From NCBI GenBank assembly GCA_964602475.1, contig CAZRRN010000012.1, forward strand, positions 1 through 60,921: DNA of 60,921 nt. The letters are read 5' to 3'. Origin of the DNA: SZUA-448 sp964602475. Lineage in GTDB: Bacteria > Bacillota > Clostridia > Lachnospirales > Lachnospiraceae. A program made the position numbers and the translations under genes. The notes under the pieces are model-generated. The model was not told the origin of the DNA. It did not search any database and saw only the letters and a list, made by a program, of their open reading frames with translations. Positions 27,560-35,916 of this stretch are shown one piece after another; the stretch's first letter is position 1, and the number at the start of each line of letters is the position of its first letter.

Positions 27560-29332
27560 TTATGAGTTAAACTGAGCCATGTATAGATTGTAATAAGCAC
27601 CCTTTTTAAGAAATAGTTCTTTTGGAGATCCCTGTTCAACGATTCCAAGATGATCGACAACAAAAATCCGATCAGCTTTTTGAATTGTTGAAAGGCGGTG
27701 AGCTATAACAAAAGAAGTTCGGCCTTTTAACAGTTTTTCGATTCCGGACTGAACCAATAACTCGGTATGAGTATCGATGCTGGAGGTTGCTTCGTCAAGA
27801 ATCAATATCTTAGGCATTGAAACCATGGTGCGTGCGAAAGCAAGCAGCTGCTTCTGTCCGACTGATAAACCGGCTCCGCGTTCTTTCAGTTCTGTGTCAT
27901 ACCCCTTTTCAAGCTTCATGATAAAATCATGAGCATTGACTGCTTTAGCGGCAGCTTCAATTTCGTCATCAGTTGCGTCAAGCTTTCCGTAACGGATGTT
28001 GTCTCTGACGGTACCGGAAAAAAGAAAATTATCCTGCGTCATTACACCCATCTGTTCTCTAAGACTTTCCAGAGAGACCTTTTTAAGATCACGACCGTCA
28101 ATAGAAATACTTCCGTCCTGAACGTCATAGAAACGGCTGATTAAATTAACAATTGTCGTTTTTCCGGCACCGGTAGGTCCGACAAGTGCAATGGTTTCGC
28201 CAGGCTCAACATGGAAGCTTACGTTTTCCAGCACATGAGTATCTTCGTCATACGAAAAGGATACATTATCAAAGTCAATGGTTCCCTGAACATCAGGCAG
28301 GGCTTCCACATCCTTTGCGTCGGTAATTTCAGGTGCGGTGTCAAGTATTTCAAAAATACGCTCAGCACCGGCAAGGTTGGTAATAAGTTGGTTGTAAAAG
28401 TTACTCAGATTTAGCAGTGGCTGCCAGAACATAGAGATATAAGTTGCAAAAGCGAACAGCGTTCCAATTGCTACAGGTTCTCCTCCGGTCAGTTTTACAC
28501 CTGCATAGTAAAGTGCCATGGTTCCGATTCCCCAGCAGAAGTCTACGACTGGTCCAAAAGCATCCGCATATAAGACTGCGTCCATAAACGAGCCTCGGTG
28601 TTCTGAAAGTAGTTCATCAAAGGTCTCTCTGGTTTCTTCTTCTGCACAAAAGCTCTGTACGACTTTCATTCCGGAGATGTCTTCGTGAATAAAAGCATTC
28701 AGGTTTGAACTTTTCTTTCTGTGTATCTGCCAGCGCTTGTGTGCACGAGATTGAACAAAATATACACCGGCAATCATTAGCGGAAGACTGCAAAGAGAAC
28801 AGAGAGCCAGTTTCCAATCCTTAAGAAACATAATAAGGACAACAGCGGCGATGGTTAAAAAATCAGGCAGTAATGTGGTAACACTGTTTGAAAGGACATC
28901 CTTTAGGGAGTTAACATCGCCGATGACCCGCGCGAGTATTTTACCGGTTGGACGACTGTCAAAAAAGCGGAAACCAAGGGATTGAATATGAACATACAAT
29001 TCCTGACGAATTTTCATTAGAACATCGTTGGAGAGCCTTGCCATCAGGTACATTCGAAGCTTTATCAAGACAATTAGTACAAGATTCAGTACAGCAATGA
29101 AAGTTCCTGTTTTTAACAAAGAGACTGTATCTTTGTTTGCAATCAATGTATTAATTGCATATTCAAGGATCAGAGGATTAATGAGAGATATAACAACGCA
29201 GATCAGCATGATAAGAGTAACAATCGTTATCATACCGGTATAGGAAAATAAATACCGGAATAGTCGGAACAGCGTTGAACTTTTTTTGGTAACAGCAGTT
29301 TTTTCGTCCTGCCGGATTGAATTTACGTTCAA
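27560..29332 (-). CDS. ABC exporter half-transporter with consensus ATP site
   Basis: 590-aa type IV exporter subunit: six membrane helices (about 30-320), then an ATPase with Walker A GPTGAGKTT, Q-loop MTQDNFLF, signature LSVGQ and Walker B ILILDEATSSID with the catalytic Glu. With the upstream gene it should form a heterodimer like BmrCD or TM287/288, which export drugs or lipid-like molecules. The start is a TTG behind GGATGTGA; no better start is seen. The gap to the partner gene is 117 bases. Confidence 0.88.
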   Translation of the reverse strand: MNVNSIRQDEKTAVTKKSSTLFRLFRYLFSYTGMITIVTLIMLICVVISLINPLILEYAINTLIANKDTVSLLKTGTFIAVLNLVLIVLIKLRMYLMARLSNDVLMKIRQELYVHIQSLGFRFFDSRPTGKILARVIGDVNSLKDVLSNSVTTLLPDFLTIAAVVLIMFLKDWKLALCSLCSLPLMIAGVYFVQSRAHKRWQIHRKKSSNLNAFIHEDISGMKVVQSFCAEEETRETFDELLSEHRGSFMDAVLYADAFGPVVDFCWGIGTMALYYAGVKLTGGEPVAIGTLFAFATYISMFWQPLLNLSNFYNQLITNLAGAERIFEILDTAPEITDAKDVEALPDVQGTIDFDNVSFSYDEDTHVLENVSFHVEPGETIALVGPTGAGKTTIVNLISRFYDVQDGSISIDGRDLKKVSLESLREQMGVMTQDNFLFSGTVRDNIRYGKLDATDDEIEAAAKAVNAHDFIMKLEKGYDTELKERGAGLSVGQKQLLAFARTMVSMPKILILDEATSSIDTHTELLVQSGIEKLLKGRTSFVIAHRLSTIQKADRIFVVDHLGIVEQGSPKELFLKKGAYYNLYMAQFNS

Positions 29333-29449
29333 ATAATCACATCCATTCTTTATACTTGTTATAAGTTGTAAAAAGTTGTTCCGTGTTGAAATAAAAGGAT
29401 CAGAGCATTAAGCTCGTTGGGATCTTGGCTGCTATTCTTCTTTGTAGAT

Positions 29450-31201
29450 TTATGCAGTGGCAGCATTTTCTTCAGAGTACAGATTCCCAAGGTACTCCCC
29501 GTATTGTGCAATATATGTTTCATAATATAAACCTTTCTGTCCAAGCAGTGTTTCGTGTGTACCACGTTCTGCAATTTTTCCATCCTGCAGAACAATAATT
29601 TCGTCGGCCCTCCGAACTGCGGAGATTCTATGTGCAATAATTAGTTTAGTTGTATTTTGAAGTTCATTTAAGGTGCGTTGAATTTCCTGTTCGGTTTCCA
29701 TATCCAGTGCCGAGGTAGAATCATCTAACATGATAATCGGAGCATGTTTGGAAAGTGCGCGTGCAATACTGATTCGTTGTTTCTGCCCTCCGGATAATCC
29801 CACACCTCGTTCGCCAATTAGTGTTTCAATGTTATCGGAAAGGTTATTAACAAAATCAATTGCCTGTGCATCGGTAAGTGCTTCAATAACAGTTGTTTCA
29901 CCAAGTTCAGTGCTCTTACCAAGCTTAACATTGGCGCTTATGGTATCAGAAAATAGAAAGACATCCTGCATGACCGGCGCGGTACTACTCCGAAGCTGGG
30001 TTAATGACAGTTTTCGAAGATCAACAAGATCAAGCTTTATGGATCCTTTGTCGGGATCATAGAACCTCTGAAGAAGATTCAAAATTGTGGTCTTCCCGGA
30101 ACCGGTACAGCCCATTATCCCAAGAGTTTTACCGGGAGCCAGATCAAAGGAAATGTCATCCAGAATTAGCTTTTCCCCGAGAGTAAGAGATACATGCTCA
30201 AAGGTTACGTGTCCGTTAACTTCTGGTAGTGTTACAAAGGAAACCGGATCTTCAATTACTGGTTTTTCCGCATAGATCTTATTAATCCGTTTGCTGGATG
30301 CAACTGCGGCAGCAAAATCATTGGTCAGCCAGCCAAGCATTTCCATAGGCCATACAATATTGGTACAATACTCAGCAAAAGCAGTCAAAGTTCCAAGCGT
30401 CATTGTACCGCGAATCACTTCTATACCGCCGAAAATAACAGCAAAGACAAGAAGCATTTTTGTAATTAGCTGAATGAACGGATAGTATCGTATAAACACT
30501 TTTGACTGTTTCATGTTCAGTTCATAATAGCGCTTATTGTGTGAAAGAAATTTTGCAATTTCGTGTTTTTCTCTGGCAAAGGATTTCACGGTTCTGACAC
30601 CGGAGAGGTTTTCCTGTGCGACAGTATTCAGCGCTGCATTTTCTTCGCTTATATTTTCGTATACTTTATCAAGCTTTCGTTCCATAAATATAGCAATTGA
30701 AGCGACAATCGGAAGTGCGATAAGCGGAATCAATGCCAGTTTCGGAGATAGTTTGAAGATGCAGAACAGAATCAGTCCGGTATGCAGTGCGGCTTCAACA
30801 AGCAGCATAATTACCATGCCGGTCGCACCCCAGAGCCGGTCAACATCATCCTTTACTCTTGACATAAGCTCGCCAGTATTAGTTTTATCAAAAAAACCTA
30901 CAGAAAGTTTCTGTATATGTCGAAATAGATCTTTTCTTATGTCTACGGCAATCTTAGAAGCAACGCCATCAAAAGAATACTCTTTTATGTATCCGCAAAT
31001 GCAGCGTCCAATTGTAATGACAAGGATTGCACCGAGCAGCCAGGGGAGAAGTGAGAACTCGTTATTCCCGATAACATCATCGACAATGCTCTTTGTTACT
31101 TGTGGTCCAAGCATTTCCAATCCTACCTGTAGAATCAGGCATAAAAAAGCAAAGGTATAAACATACCAGTATTTTAAAATATATTTTGTTATTTTTTTCA
31201 T
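29450..31201 (-). CDS. ABC exporter half-transporter with degenerate ATP site
   Basis: 583-aa exporter subunit: six membrane helices, Walker A GCTGSGKTT (Cys at the usual Pro), signature LSGGQ and Walker B IIMLDDSTSALD. The catalytic Glu after Walker B is Asp, as in the degenerate site of heterodimeric exporters. The ATG at 31201 has GGAGGA 9 bases upstream. It is the first structural gene after a leader of about 410 bases containing a leader peptide and terminator, so expression is probably controlled by attenuation. The substrate is unknown; drug efflux is inferred from architecture and control. Confidence 0.88.
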   Translation of the reverse strand: MKKITKYILKYWYVYTFAFLCLILQVGLEMLGPQVTKSIVDDVIGNNEFSLLPWLLGAILVITIGRCICGYIKEYSFDGVASKIAVDIRKDLFRHIQKLSVGFFDKTNTGELMSRVKDDVDRLWGATGMVIMLLVEAALHTGLILFCIFKLSPKLALIPLIALPIVASIAIFMERKLDKVYENISEENAALNTVAQENLSGVRTVKSFAREKHEIAKFLSHNKRYYELNMKQSKVFIRYYPFIQLITKMLLVFAVIFGGIEVIRGTMTLGTLTAFAEYCTNIVWPMEMLGWLTNDFAAAVASSKRINKIYAEKPVIEDPVSFVTLPEVNGHVTFEHVSLTLGEKLILDDISFDLAPGKTLGIMGCTGSGKTTILNLLQRFYDPDKGSIKLDLVDLRKLSLTQLRSSTAPVMQDVFLFSDTISANVKLGKSTELGETTVIEALTDAQAIDFVNNLSDNIETLIGERGVGLSGGQKQRISIARALSKHAPIIMLDDSTSALDMETEQEIQRTLNELQNTTKLIIAHRISAVRRADEIIVLQDGKIAERGTHETLLGQKGLYYETYIAQYGEYLGNLYSEENAATA

Positions 31202-31390
31202 TTTGGATAGTCCTCCATGCAACATTTAGGTAAATGGAAAGCAGCATATGCTCTGACTTGTTACAATAATCAGAAGGTTTAGTGCGATCCGTGATTGGAT
31301 GTCATGCATGGCAGATGTGATTCCTTGCTGAAGGGATTCACGGGAAGATGGTCCTCACAGGCGGACCGAAGATCTCTTTGCAGAAATTCT

Positions 31391-31423
31391 GCAAATAAAA
31401 AAGCCGTGGCAGGACACCACGGC
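31391..31423 (-). terminator. Attenuator terminator in the exporter leader
   Basis: A 7-bp GC-rich stem GCCGTGG/CCACGGC (31403..31409 and 31417..31423) has a 7-base loop, followed on the minus strand by TTTTTTATTT. It lies 19 bases after the leader-peptide stop and about 190 bases before the exporter gene. A further hairpin (TTTGCAG/CTGCAAA, 31377..31395) overlaps the T run. Confidence 0.85.
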
Positions 31424-31442
31424 ACAAGAATCATAAAAAAAC

Positions 31443-31520
31443 CTATTCCATCGTACGCGAGGTAGTCTCATAAAACAATATGATATTGGCAGAAAAACCA
31501 GTTCGAGTAATGCTAATCAT
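31443..31520 (-). CDS. 25-residue leader peptide of the ABC exporter
   Basis: ATG (31520) to TAG (31443), 25 codons, with AAAGGAGGTAG 8-9 bases upstream. The peptide starts MISITRTGFS and ends ETTSRTME. A strong promoter lies upstream and a terminator just downstream. This is the arrangement of bmrB before bmrCD in Bacillus subtilis, where ribosome stalling by antibiotics lets RNA polymerase pass the terminator. CTACCTC in codons 19-21 is complementary to the peptide's own ribosome binding site (GAGGTAG), so the site can be masked when no ribosome covers the ORF. Function as a leader is inference. Confidence 0.75.
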   Translation of the reverse strand: MISITRTGFSANIILFYETTSRTME

Positions 31521-31567
31521 TATAAGCTACCTCCTTTCTTGATAATATAACCGTCCATCTTCACAAG

Positions 31568-31661
31568 ACCTAAAATAGGTATACTGTTTCGTGAACAATT
31601 ACAACAATTGATACTTATGTAGTATATAGCGACGGATTGTTTTTGTCAACCTAAAATTAGG
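31568..31661. promoter_or_regulatory. Pair of matching palindromes flanking the exporter promoter
   Basis: ACCTAAAATAGGT (31568..31580) lies in the early transcript and ACCTAAAATTAGG (31649..31661) abuts the -35 box. Both share CCTAAAAT and AGG halves; centres are about 81 bp apart. They look like operators for a dimeric repressor, but no regulator gene is adjacent. Confidence 0.4.
31621..31649 (-). promoter_or_regulatory. Promoter of the leader peptide and ABC exporter
   Basis: On the minus strand TTGACA (31644..31649), 17-bp spacer, TATACT (31621..31626). Transcription would start near 31614, about 95 bases before the leader peptide. Confidence 0.8.
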
Positions 31662-31898
31662 AAATAAAGAAAATAAGACAATTGTCCGCAGTACGAAGAC
31701 AACAAAGTAAAATGTACAGAGTACTCGTACACAAAATAAAATAAAAAATGAACTAATTGGGTTTAAAATGAAGAATTGATTAAGAACGATGAGCGTTCAA
31801 ACTTCGTTCATAAATCAATGGTATGATCATTTTATAAGAATTGATGTCGCTATCACAAGTAGCGGGGAGTTACGAATTACAATAACGGAGGAATGATC

Positions 31899-32759
31899 TT
31901 GAGCGATTTACCGATTTTCTACAATGAATCTGAAGCATGGTCGAGAGCGTTATTTTTATATGACGCTGCGTTAAAGGAATTAAATACAAAGCTTGAAATC
32001 TGGAATAATGAATTTAAACTGGCACATCAATACAACCCGATTGAGCATGTTACTTCAAGAGTGAAAAGTCCACAGAGTATAGCAAAGAAAATGCGGCGGA
32101 ATAATCGCGAACTGACGATCAGTAATATCATGCAGTATATTAATGATGTTGCAGGTATTCGGATTATCTGTTCCTTTACGTCAGATATTTATCGTATTGC
32201 TGAGCTGATTTCTTCACAGGAGGAAATCCGGGTCTTGAAAGTAAAGGATTATATACAGAAGCCGAAGGAGAACGGTTACACAAGTTACCATATGATTGTT
32301 GCAGTTCCGGTATCATTGTCCAGTGAAACAATCGAGACAAAGGTTGAGATTCAAATCAGGACAATTGCAATGGATTTTTGGGCAAGTCTGGAACACAAGA
32401 TATATTATAAATTTGAAGGAAATGCTCCGGAACACATTCGTCAGGAATTAAAGGAGTGCGCAGATATTGTCAGCTTTCTGGATCAGAAAATGCTATCTAT
32501 AAATGATGAAGTAAAAACATTCAGTCAGGATCCATATGCAGTCTATGATGAGGAAGAGGATGCGGAGAGTCGTCAAATTCTGACTTCTCTTCATGAAATC
32601 GTCGATGCGGCAGAGAAACCCGAGATTCCGGCGGTCGACGTTACAACAGTTGAGAAGAAAAAGGTGATCAATAAGGATCTGAGTGTAGAAGACGAAGATG
32701 ATCGGGTACCTTTTCCGAAGAACGCATTTTCTTTTCGAAAAAATGCAAACAGAGCATAA
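31899..32759 (+). CDS. Small alarmone synthetase (RelQ-type GTP pyrophosphokinase)
   Basis: 286-aa protein with only a RelA/SpoT synthetase domain, predicted to make (p)ppGpp from ATP and GTP/GDP. Family motifs: RVKSPQSIAKKM, DVAGIRIIC, KENGYTSYH and VEIQIRTIAMDFWASLEHK. No hydrolase or TGS/ACT domains are present. About 80 acidic residues follow the domain, a longer tail than the roughly 210-aa Bacillus RelQ. The TTG at 31899 is preferred: GGAGG is 7 bases upstream, whereas it nearly touches an ATG at 31893. A small hairpin (31848..31864) lies upstream; no clear promoter was found. Confidence 0.9.
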   Translation: MSDLPIFYNESEAWSRALFLYDAALKELNTKLEIWNNEFKLAHQYNPIEHVTSRVKSPQSIAKKMRRNNRELTISNIMQYINDVAGIRIICSFTSDIYRIAELISSQEEIRVLKVKDYIQKPKENGYTSYHMIVAVPVSLSSETIETKVEIQIRTIAMDFWASLEHKIYYKFEGNAPEHIRQELKECADIVSFLDQKMLSINDEVKTFSQDPYAVYDEEEDAESRQILTSLHEIVDAAEKPEIPAVDVTTVEKKKVINKDLSVEDEDDRVPFPKNAFSFRKNANRA

Positions 32760-32776
32760 ATAAAACTCTGTTTGCA
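32738..32776 (-). terminator. Terminator of the S1-domain gene, inside the 3' end of relQ
   Basis: An 11-bp perfect stem TGCAAACAGAG/CTCTGTTTGCA (32744..32754 and 32766..32776). On the minus strand it is followed by TTTTTT. It spans the stop codon of the opposing alarmone synthetase gene. Confidence 0.75.
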
Positions 32777-32816
32777 TTGGAATTACTAAATCTAATATTG
32801 TTACAGATACTTGGAA

Positions 32817-33749
32817 TTATAGCTTAATATTTTTTAACAGGGCAGATAATCCGGTGGTCGTTGACTCTCCGCTGGAGTATTCCGTCGGTATCTCTTCCAA
32901 CTCTTCAACAGGAGAGGAAGAAGCCATTGCATCTTTTATGCTGAGACTGACCTTATCATCCTTAACCCCGAGAATTTTTACAGTAACAGGGTCACCTTCT
33001 TTTAGAACTTCGGCTGGTGATTTGAGTCGCTTTTCGCAGATCTGAGAAATGTGAACCAGACCGGACAGACCATCGCCAAATCGAACAAAAGCACCGAACG
33101 GCATAAGCTTCTCAACCGTTCCGTTTACAATTGTTCCGGGAAGCAGATTGTTTATCCGGCGCTTTAGATTGTCCTTGGCAGTTTCTTTTTCAAGTTCCTT
33201 TGCAGAAAGAACAAGTTTCTTTTTTTCTGAATCGACAGTGATAACGATAACGTCAAGTTCCTTGCCTACGAAAGCGGATAGATCCTCGACATAAGTTAAT
33301 GAAAGCTGGGACGCAGGGATAAAGGCGCGAATCCCGTTCAAATAGGTAACAACGCCGCCACTTACAGCTTCGGCTACTTTTATCCGGCTTACGGTTCTTA
33401 GCGCAAGCTGCTCCTTTAGGTGATCCCACGCAAGAATATCGTCTGCCTGTTTTCTGGAAAGCAGTAGATTTCCTTCACGGTCTTCGCGAAGAACAACGGC
33501 AGAAACCAGATCACCAATCTGAATATCGGCTTTGATGGAGAAACGGGGATCGTTGCTTAGTTCTTCCAGCTTGATCAGACCCTCGGTATAGCTGCCAAGA
33601 TCAATTGTCACTTCGGTATCAGATATTCCGATAACGGTTCCGTTTACCAGATCTCCGGCATCGTAGCGGTGAAAGGATTTTGTGATTTCATCTTTGAATT
33701 CATCCATGGAAGGGATGAGTTCAGGTTCCTGATTCAGTTCTTCGCTCAT
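32817..33749 (-). CDS. Three-S1-domain RNA-binding protein (RpsA-like)
   Basis: 310-aa protein with S1 folds at about 33-100 (GDLVNGTVIGI), 118-182 (AFIPASQLSL) and 202-270 (GTIVNGTVEKLMPFGAFVRF, then GLVHISQI). It resembles the short S1-like proteins of Firmicutes; it lacks the IspH fusion some Clostridia have. It may bind mRNA on the ribosome. The ATG at 33749 follows an in-frame ATGGAG used as ribosome binding site. A terminator separates it from the upstream abrB gene. Confidence 0.85.
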   Translation of the reverse strand: MSEELNQEPELIPSMDEFKDEITKSFHRYDAGDLVNGTVIGISDTEVTIDLGSYTEGLIKLEELSNDPRFSIKADIQIGDLVSAVVLREDREGNLLLSRKQADDILAWDHLKEQLALRTVSRIKVAEAVSGGVVTYLNGIRAFIPASQLSLTYVEDLSAFVGKELDVIVITVDSEKKKLVLSAKELEKETAKDNLKRRINNLLPGTIVNGTVEKLMPFGAFVRFGDGLSGLVHISQICEKRLKSPAEVLKEGDPVTVKILGVKDDKVSLSIKDAMASSSPVEELEEIPTEYSSGESTTTGLSALLKNIKL

Positions 33750-33775
33750 AGTAATCTCCATTCTGTCTTAATATG

Positions 33776-33816
33776 ATGAAAAAGACCATCCGGTGATGTC
33801 ACCAAATGGTCTTTTG
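33776..33816 (-). terminator. Terminator downstream of abrB
   Basis: Outer stem AAAGACCAT/ATGGTCTTT (33781..33789 and 33806..33814) with an inner GGTG/CACC stem. On the minus strand it is followed by a T5 run. Confidence 0.75.
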
Positions 33817-33829
33817 CTTTATAACCTAA

Positions 33830-34090
33830 TTATTTCTCAAGCAGACCTGCAAGCTTAGCAAGCTCAACAATTGTTTTCTTGGAAATTTTCTTTCCACAGT
33901 AGTCATAGAGCTCTTCTCGACTGCCGCTGAAAATGTCAGCCGGCTCATATTTCTGAAGAATGATTTTTTCTTCTTCAACATAAATTTCCAAAGGATCTCT
34001 TTCCTCAACGCCAAGGGTTCTTCTTAGCTCGATAGGAAGAGTAATTCGTCCAAGTTCATCAAGCTTTCTTACAATACCGGTACTTTTCAT
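33830..34090 (-). CDS. AbrB/SpoVT-family transition-state regulator
   Basis: 86-aa DNA-binding protein. The swapped-hairpin domain MKSTGIVRKLDELGRITLPI (1-20), then ELRRTLGV, is the AbrB hallmark. The C-terminal 35 residues (CGKKISKKTIVELAKLAGLL) differ from Bacillus AbrB and resemble Clostridia paralogues. GGAGGAAAC precedes the ATG. Genomic position beside rsmI matches Bacillus abrB. Confidence 0.92.
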   Translation of the reverse strand: MKSTGIVRKLDELGRITLPIELRRTLGVEERDPLEIYVEEEKIILQKYEPADIFSGSREELYDYCGKKISKKTIVELAKLAGLLEK

Positions 34091-34301
34091 GTTTCCTCCA
34101 TTCCGTATTCACATCAGTTAAAGCGAACACTGTTAATTATTAATTAACCCCGTTTACATTAGGTATCATTGCTCGTCATAAATACATTACCATATTTCGT
34201 AAAAAAAGTCAATAAAATAACTTGCGAATTTGTGAATATTTTATAAACTTGGCAAATTATTTCACGTTTTGTTTAATCAACGAAAAACGTAAAAACGTCT
34301 A

Positions 34302-35159
34302 TTATTTTCCGGCGGGGTCTTTTGGAAGCAAAGCCTGATAGATTTCACGCTTTCCGACACCCCGGTCAGCAGCAACAGCTTTCATGGCATCTTTTCGATC
34401 GAGCCCCTGCTGCAGATATAGGTTAAGGTGTTCTTCAACAGTCAATGCTGTCCACGAATCTCTGGCTTCTTCTGTAAGCTTTTGTTCTGAAATGCCTTCG
34501 AGAACCAGAACACATTCACCCTTCGGAGAATTTAATTCATAATAAGAAAGAGCGTCGGAAAGGGTAGTCCGGAAGAAGGTCTCATGTTTTTTTGTTAGTT
34601 CACGGCAAACGGTAAGTGTACGGTCTCCGAGTGCCGAATACAGGTCACCAAGCGTACGAACTAGCCGATGAGGTGCTTCGTAAAGAACAATAGTTCTGGT
34701 CTCACGCTGCAGATTCGTAATGTATGCTGCGCGTTGTTTCTTTTCAGTCGGAAGAAAGGCATCAAATACGAAACGTCCTGTCGGTCGTCCGGAAGCGGTA
34801 AGTGCGGTGATACAGGCACAGGCTCCGGGAAGGGAGGTTACCGTAATGCCGGCATCGCAGGCAAGTGCTACAAGATGCTCTCCCGGATCGGAAATACCAG
34901 GGGTACCTGCGTCGGTGATCAGTGCGATATTTTTGTCGGAAAGCAGCTGTTCAATCAGCTTTGGACCTTTTTCATATTTATTAAATTCGTGATAACTGGT
35001 CATGGGGGTGTTGATTTCGAAATGATTCAAAAGCTTAATACTGTTGCGTGTGTCTTCTGCAGCAATCATATCAACATCTTTCAGAGTACGGAGGACGCGA
35101 AAGGTAATATCTTCAAGATTTCCAATCGGAGTTGCACATAGATAGAGCGTACCGGACAT
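34302..35159 (-). CDS. rsmI: 16S rRNA (cytidine-1402-2'-O) methyltransferase RsmI
   Basis: 285-aa tetrapyrrole-methylase-fold enzyme. TPIGNLEDITFRVL near the N terminus, AEDTR, DAGTPGISDPG and LYEAPHRL are signature stretches. The ATG at 35159 (MSGTLYLCAT) is chosen; the in-frame ATGGAG 12 bases upstream serves as ribosome binding site. It lies between trmN6 and abrB as in Bacillus. Confidence 0.95.
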   Translation of the reverse strand: MSGTLYLCATPIGNLEDITFRVLRTLKDVDMIAAEDTRNSIKLLNHFEINTPMTSYHEFNKYEKGPKLIEQLLSDKNIALITDAGTPGISDPGEHLVALACDAGITVTSLPGACACITALTASGRPTGRFVFDAFLPTEKKQRAAYITNLQRETRTIVLYEAPHRLVRTLGDLYSALGDRTLTVCRELTKKHETFFRTTLSDALSYYELNSPKGECVLVLEGISEQKLTEEARDSWTALTVEEHLNLYLQQGLDRKDAMKAVAADRGVGKREIYQALLPKDPAGK

Positions 35160-35187
35160 AATTGTCTCCATTTCTTAATCTGTTGGG

Positions 35188-35916
35188 TCAGTAGCCGTAA
35201 TGATCCCGCATTTCCTGAGAATAGACCATCGGCGCAGACCAGACAATCAAAGGAGGCTCTACTAAAATACGGGATTTTCCTCCGCGAACCGCTTCAAGCA
35301 GAAGCATATTCGGTTCACTGTCTGTCTGTGGGTGAACAAAGCGAAGGCGTTTTGGTTCTAGATGGTATCGCGTTAATGTTAGAATAATTTCTGTAAGCCG
35401 GAACGGCCGGTGCACCATGAAGAAATGTCCGCCGGGTCTAAGACAGGCGGCGCTTTCCCTGATTACATCATCTAGAGTACATAGAAGTTCATGACGTGCG
35501 ATAGCTTTTGGAAGGCTTGGATTGGTCAGTCCGTGCCCGTCGGTCATATAGGGGGGATTAACTGTAACAACATCAAAGGAAGCAGCTCCGAATATTCGAG
35601 AAGCTTCCTTTACATCTCCGGTGATGATGGAGATCTTATTCTCCTGACCGTTCATGGATACACTACGCCGTGCCATGTCGGCACTTTCCTCTTGGATTTC
35701 TAATGCTGAAAAATGATCTGCCTGTGTTTTGACTTCCATCAGAATCGGAACAATACCGGTTCCGGTGCAGAGATCCAGAACATTTGCACCTGACTTTGCT
35801 GTTGCAAACCCGCTTAGCAGAACTGCATCCATCCCAAAGCAAAATCGTCCGGGATGCTGGAGAATATGCAGATTGCTTAGCTGAAGATCATCAATACGCT
35901 CTCCGTCCTTAATCAT
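35188..35916 (-). CDS. TrmN6-type tRNA adenine-N6 methyltransferase
   Basis: 242-aa class I methyltransferase. SAM motif VLDLCTGTGIVPIL and the N6-adenine catalytic motif NPPY (VTVNPPYMTDG) fit the YabB/TrmN6 family, which modifies A37 of tRNA-Val. It overlaps ricT by 8 bases. The GIY-YIG gene (yazA) found between yabB and rsmI in Bacillus is absent. Confidence 0.9.
   Translation of the reverse strand: MIKDGERIDDLQLSNLHILQHPGRFCFGMDAVLLSGFATAKSGANVLDLCTGTGIVPILMEVKTQADHFSALEIQEESADMARRSVSMNGQENKISIITGDVKEASRIFGAASFDVVTVNPPYMTDGHGLTNPSLPKAIARHELLCTLDDVIRESAACLRPGGHFFMVHRPFRLTEIILTLTRYHLEPKRLRFVHPQTDSEPNMLLLEAVRGGKSRILVEPPLIVWSAPMVYSQEMRDHYGY

Noticed and set aside
30537..31160. 207-codon plus-strand frame opposite the ABC exporter gene
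   Set aside because: Antisense to conserved membrane-domain codons; no start signals and low-complexity Ser/Ile-rich product.
34091..34301. Possible abrB promoter (TTGACT near 34207..34212)
   Set aside because: No acceptable -10 hexamer at the right spacing; the region is simply AT-rich.
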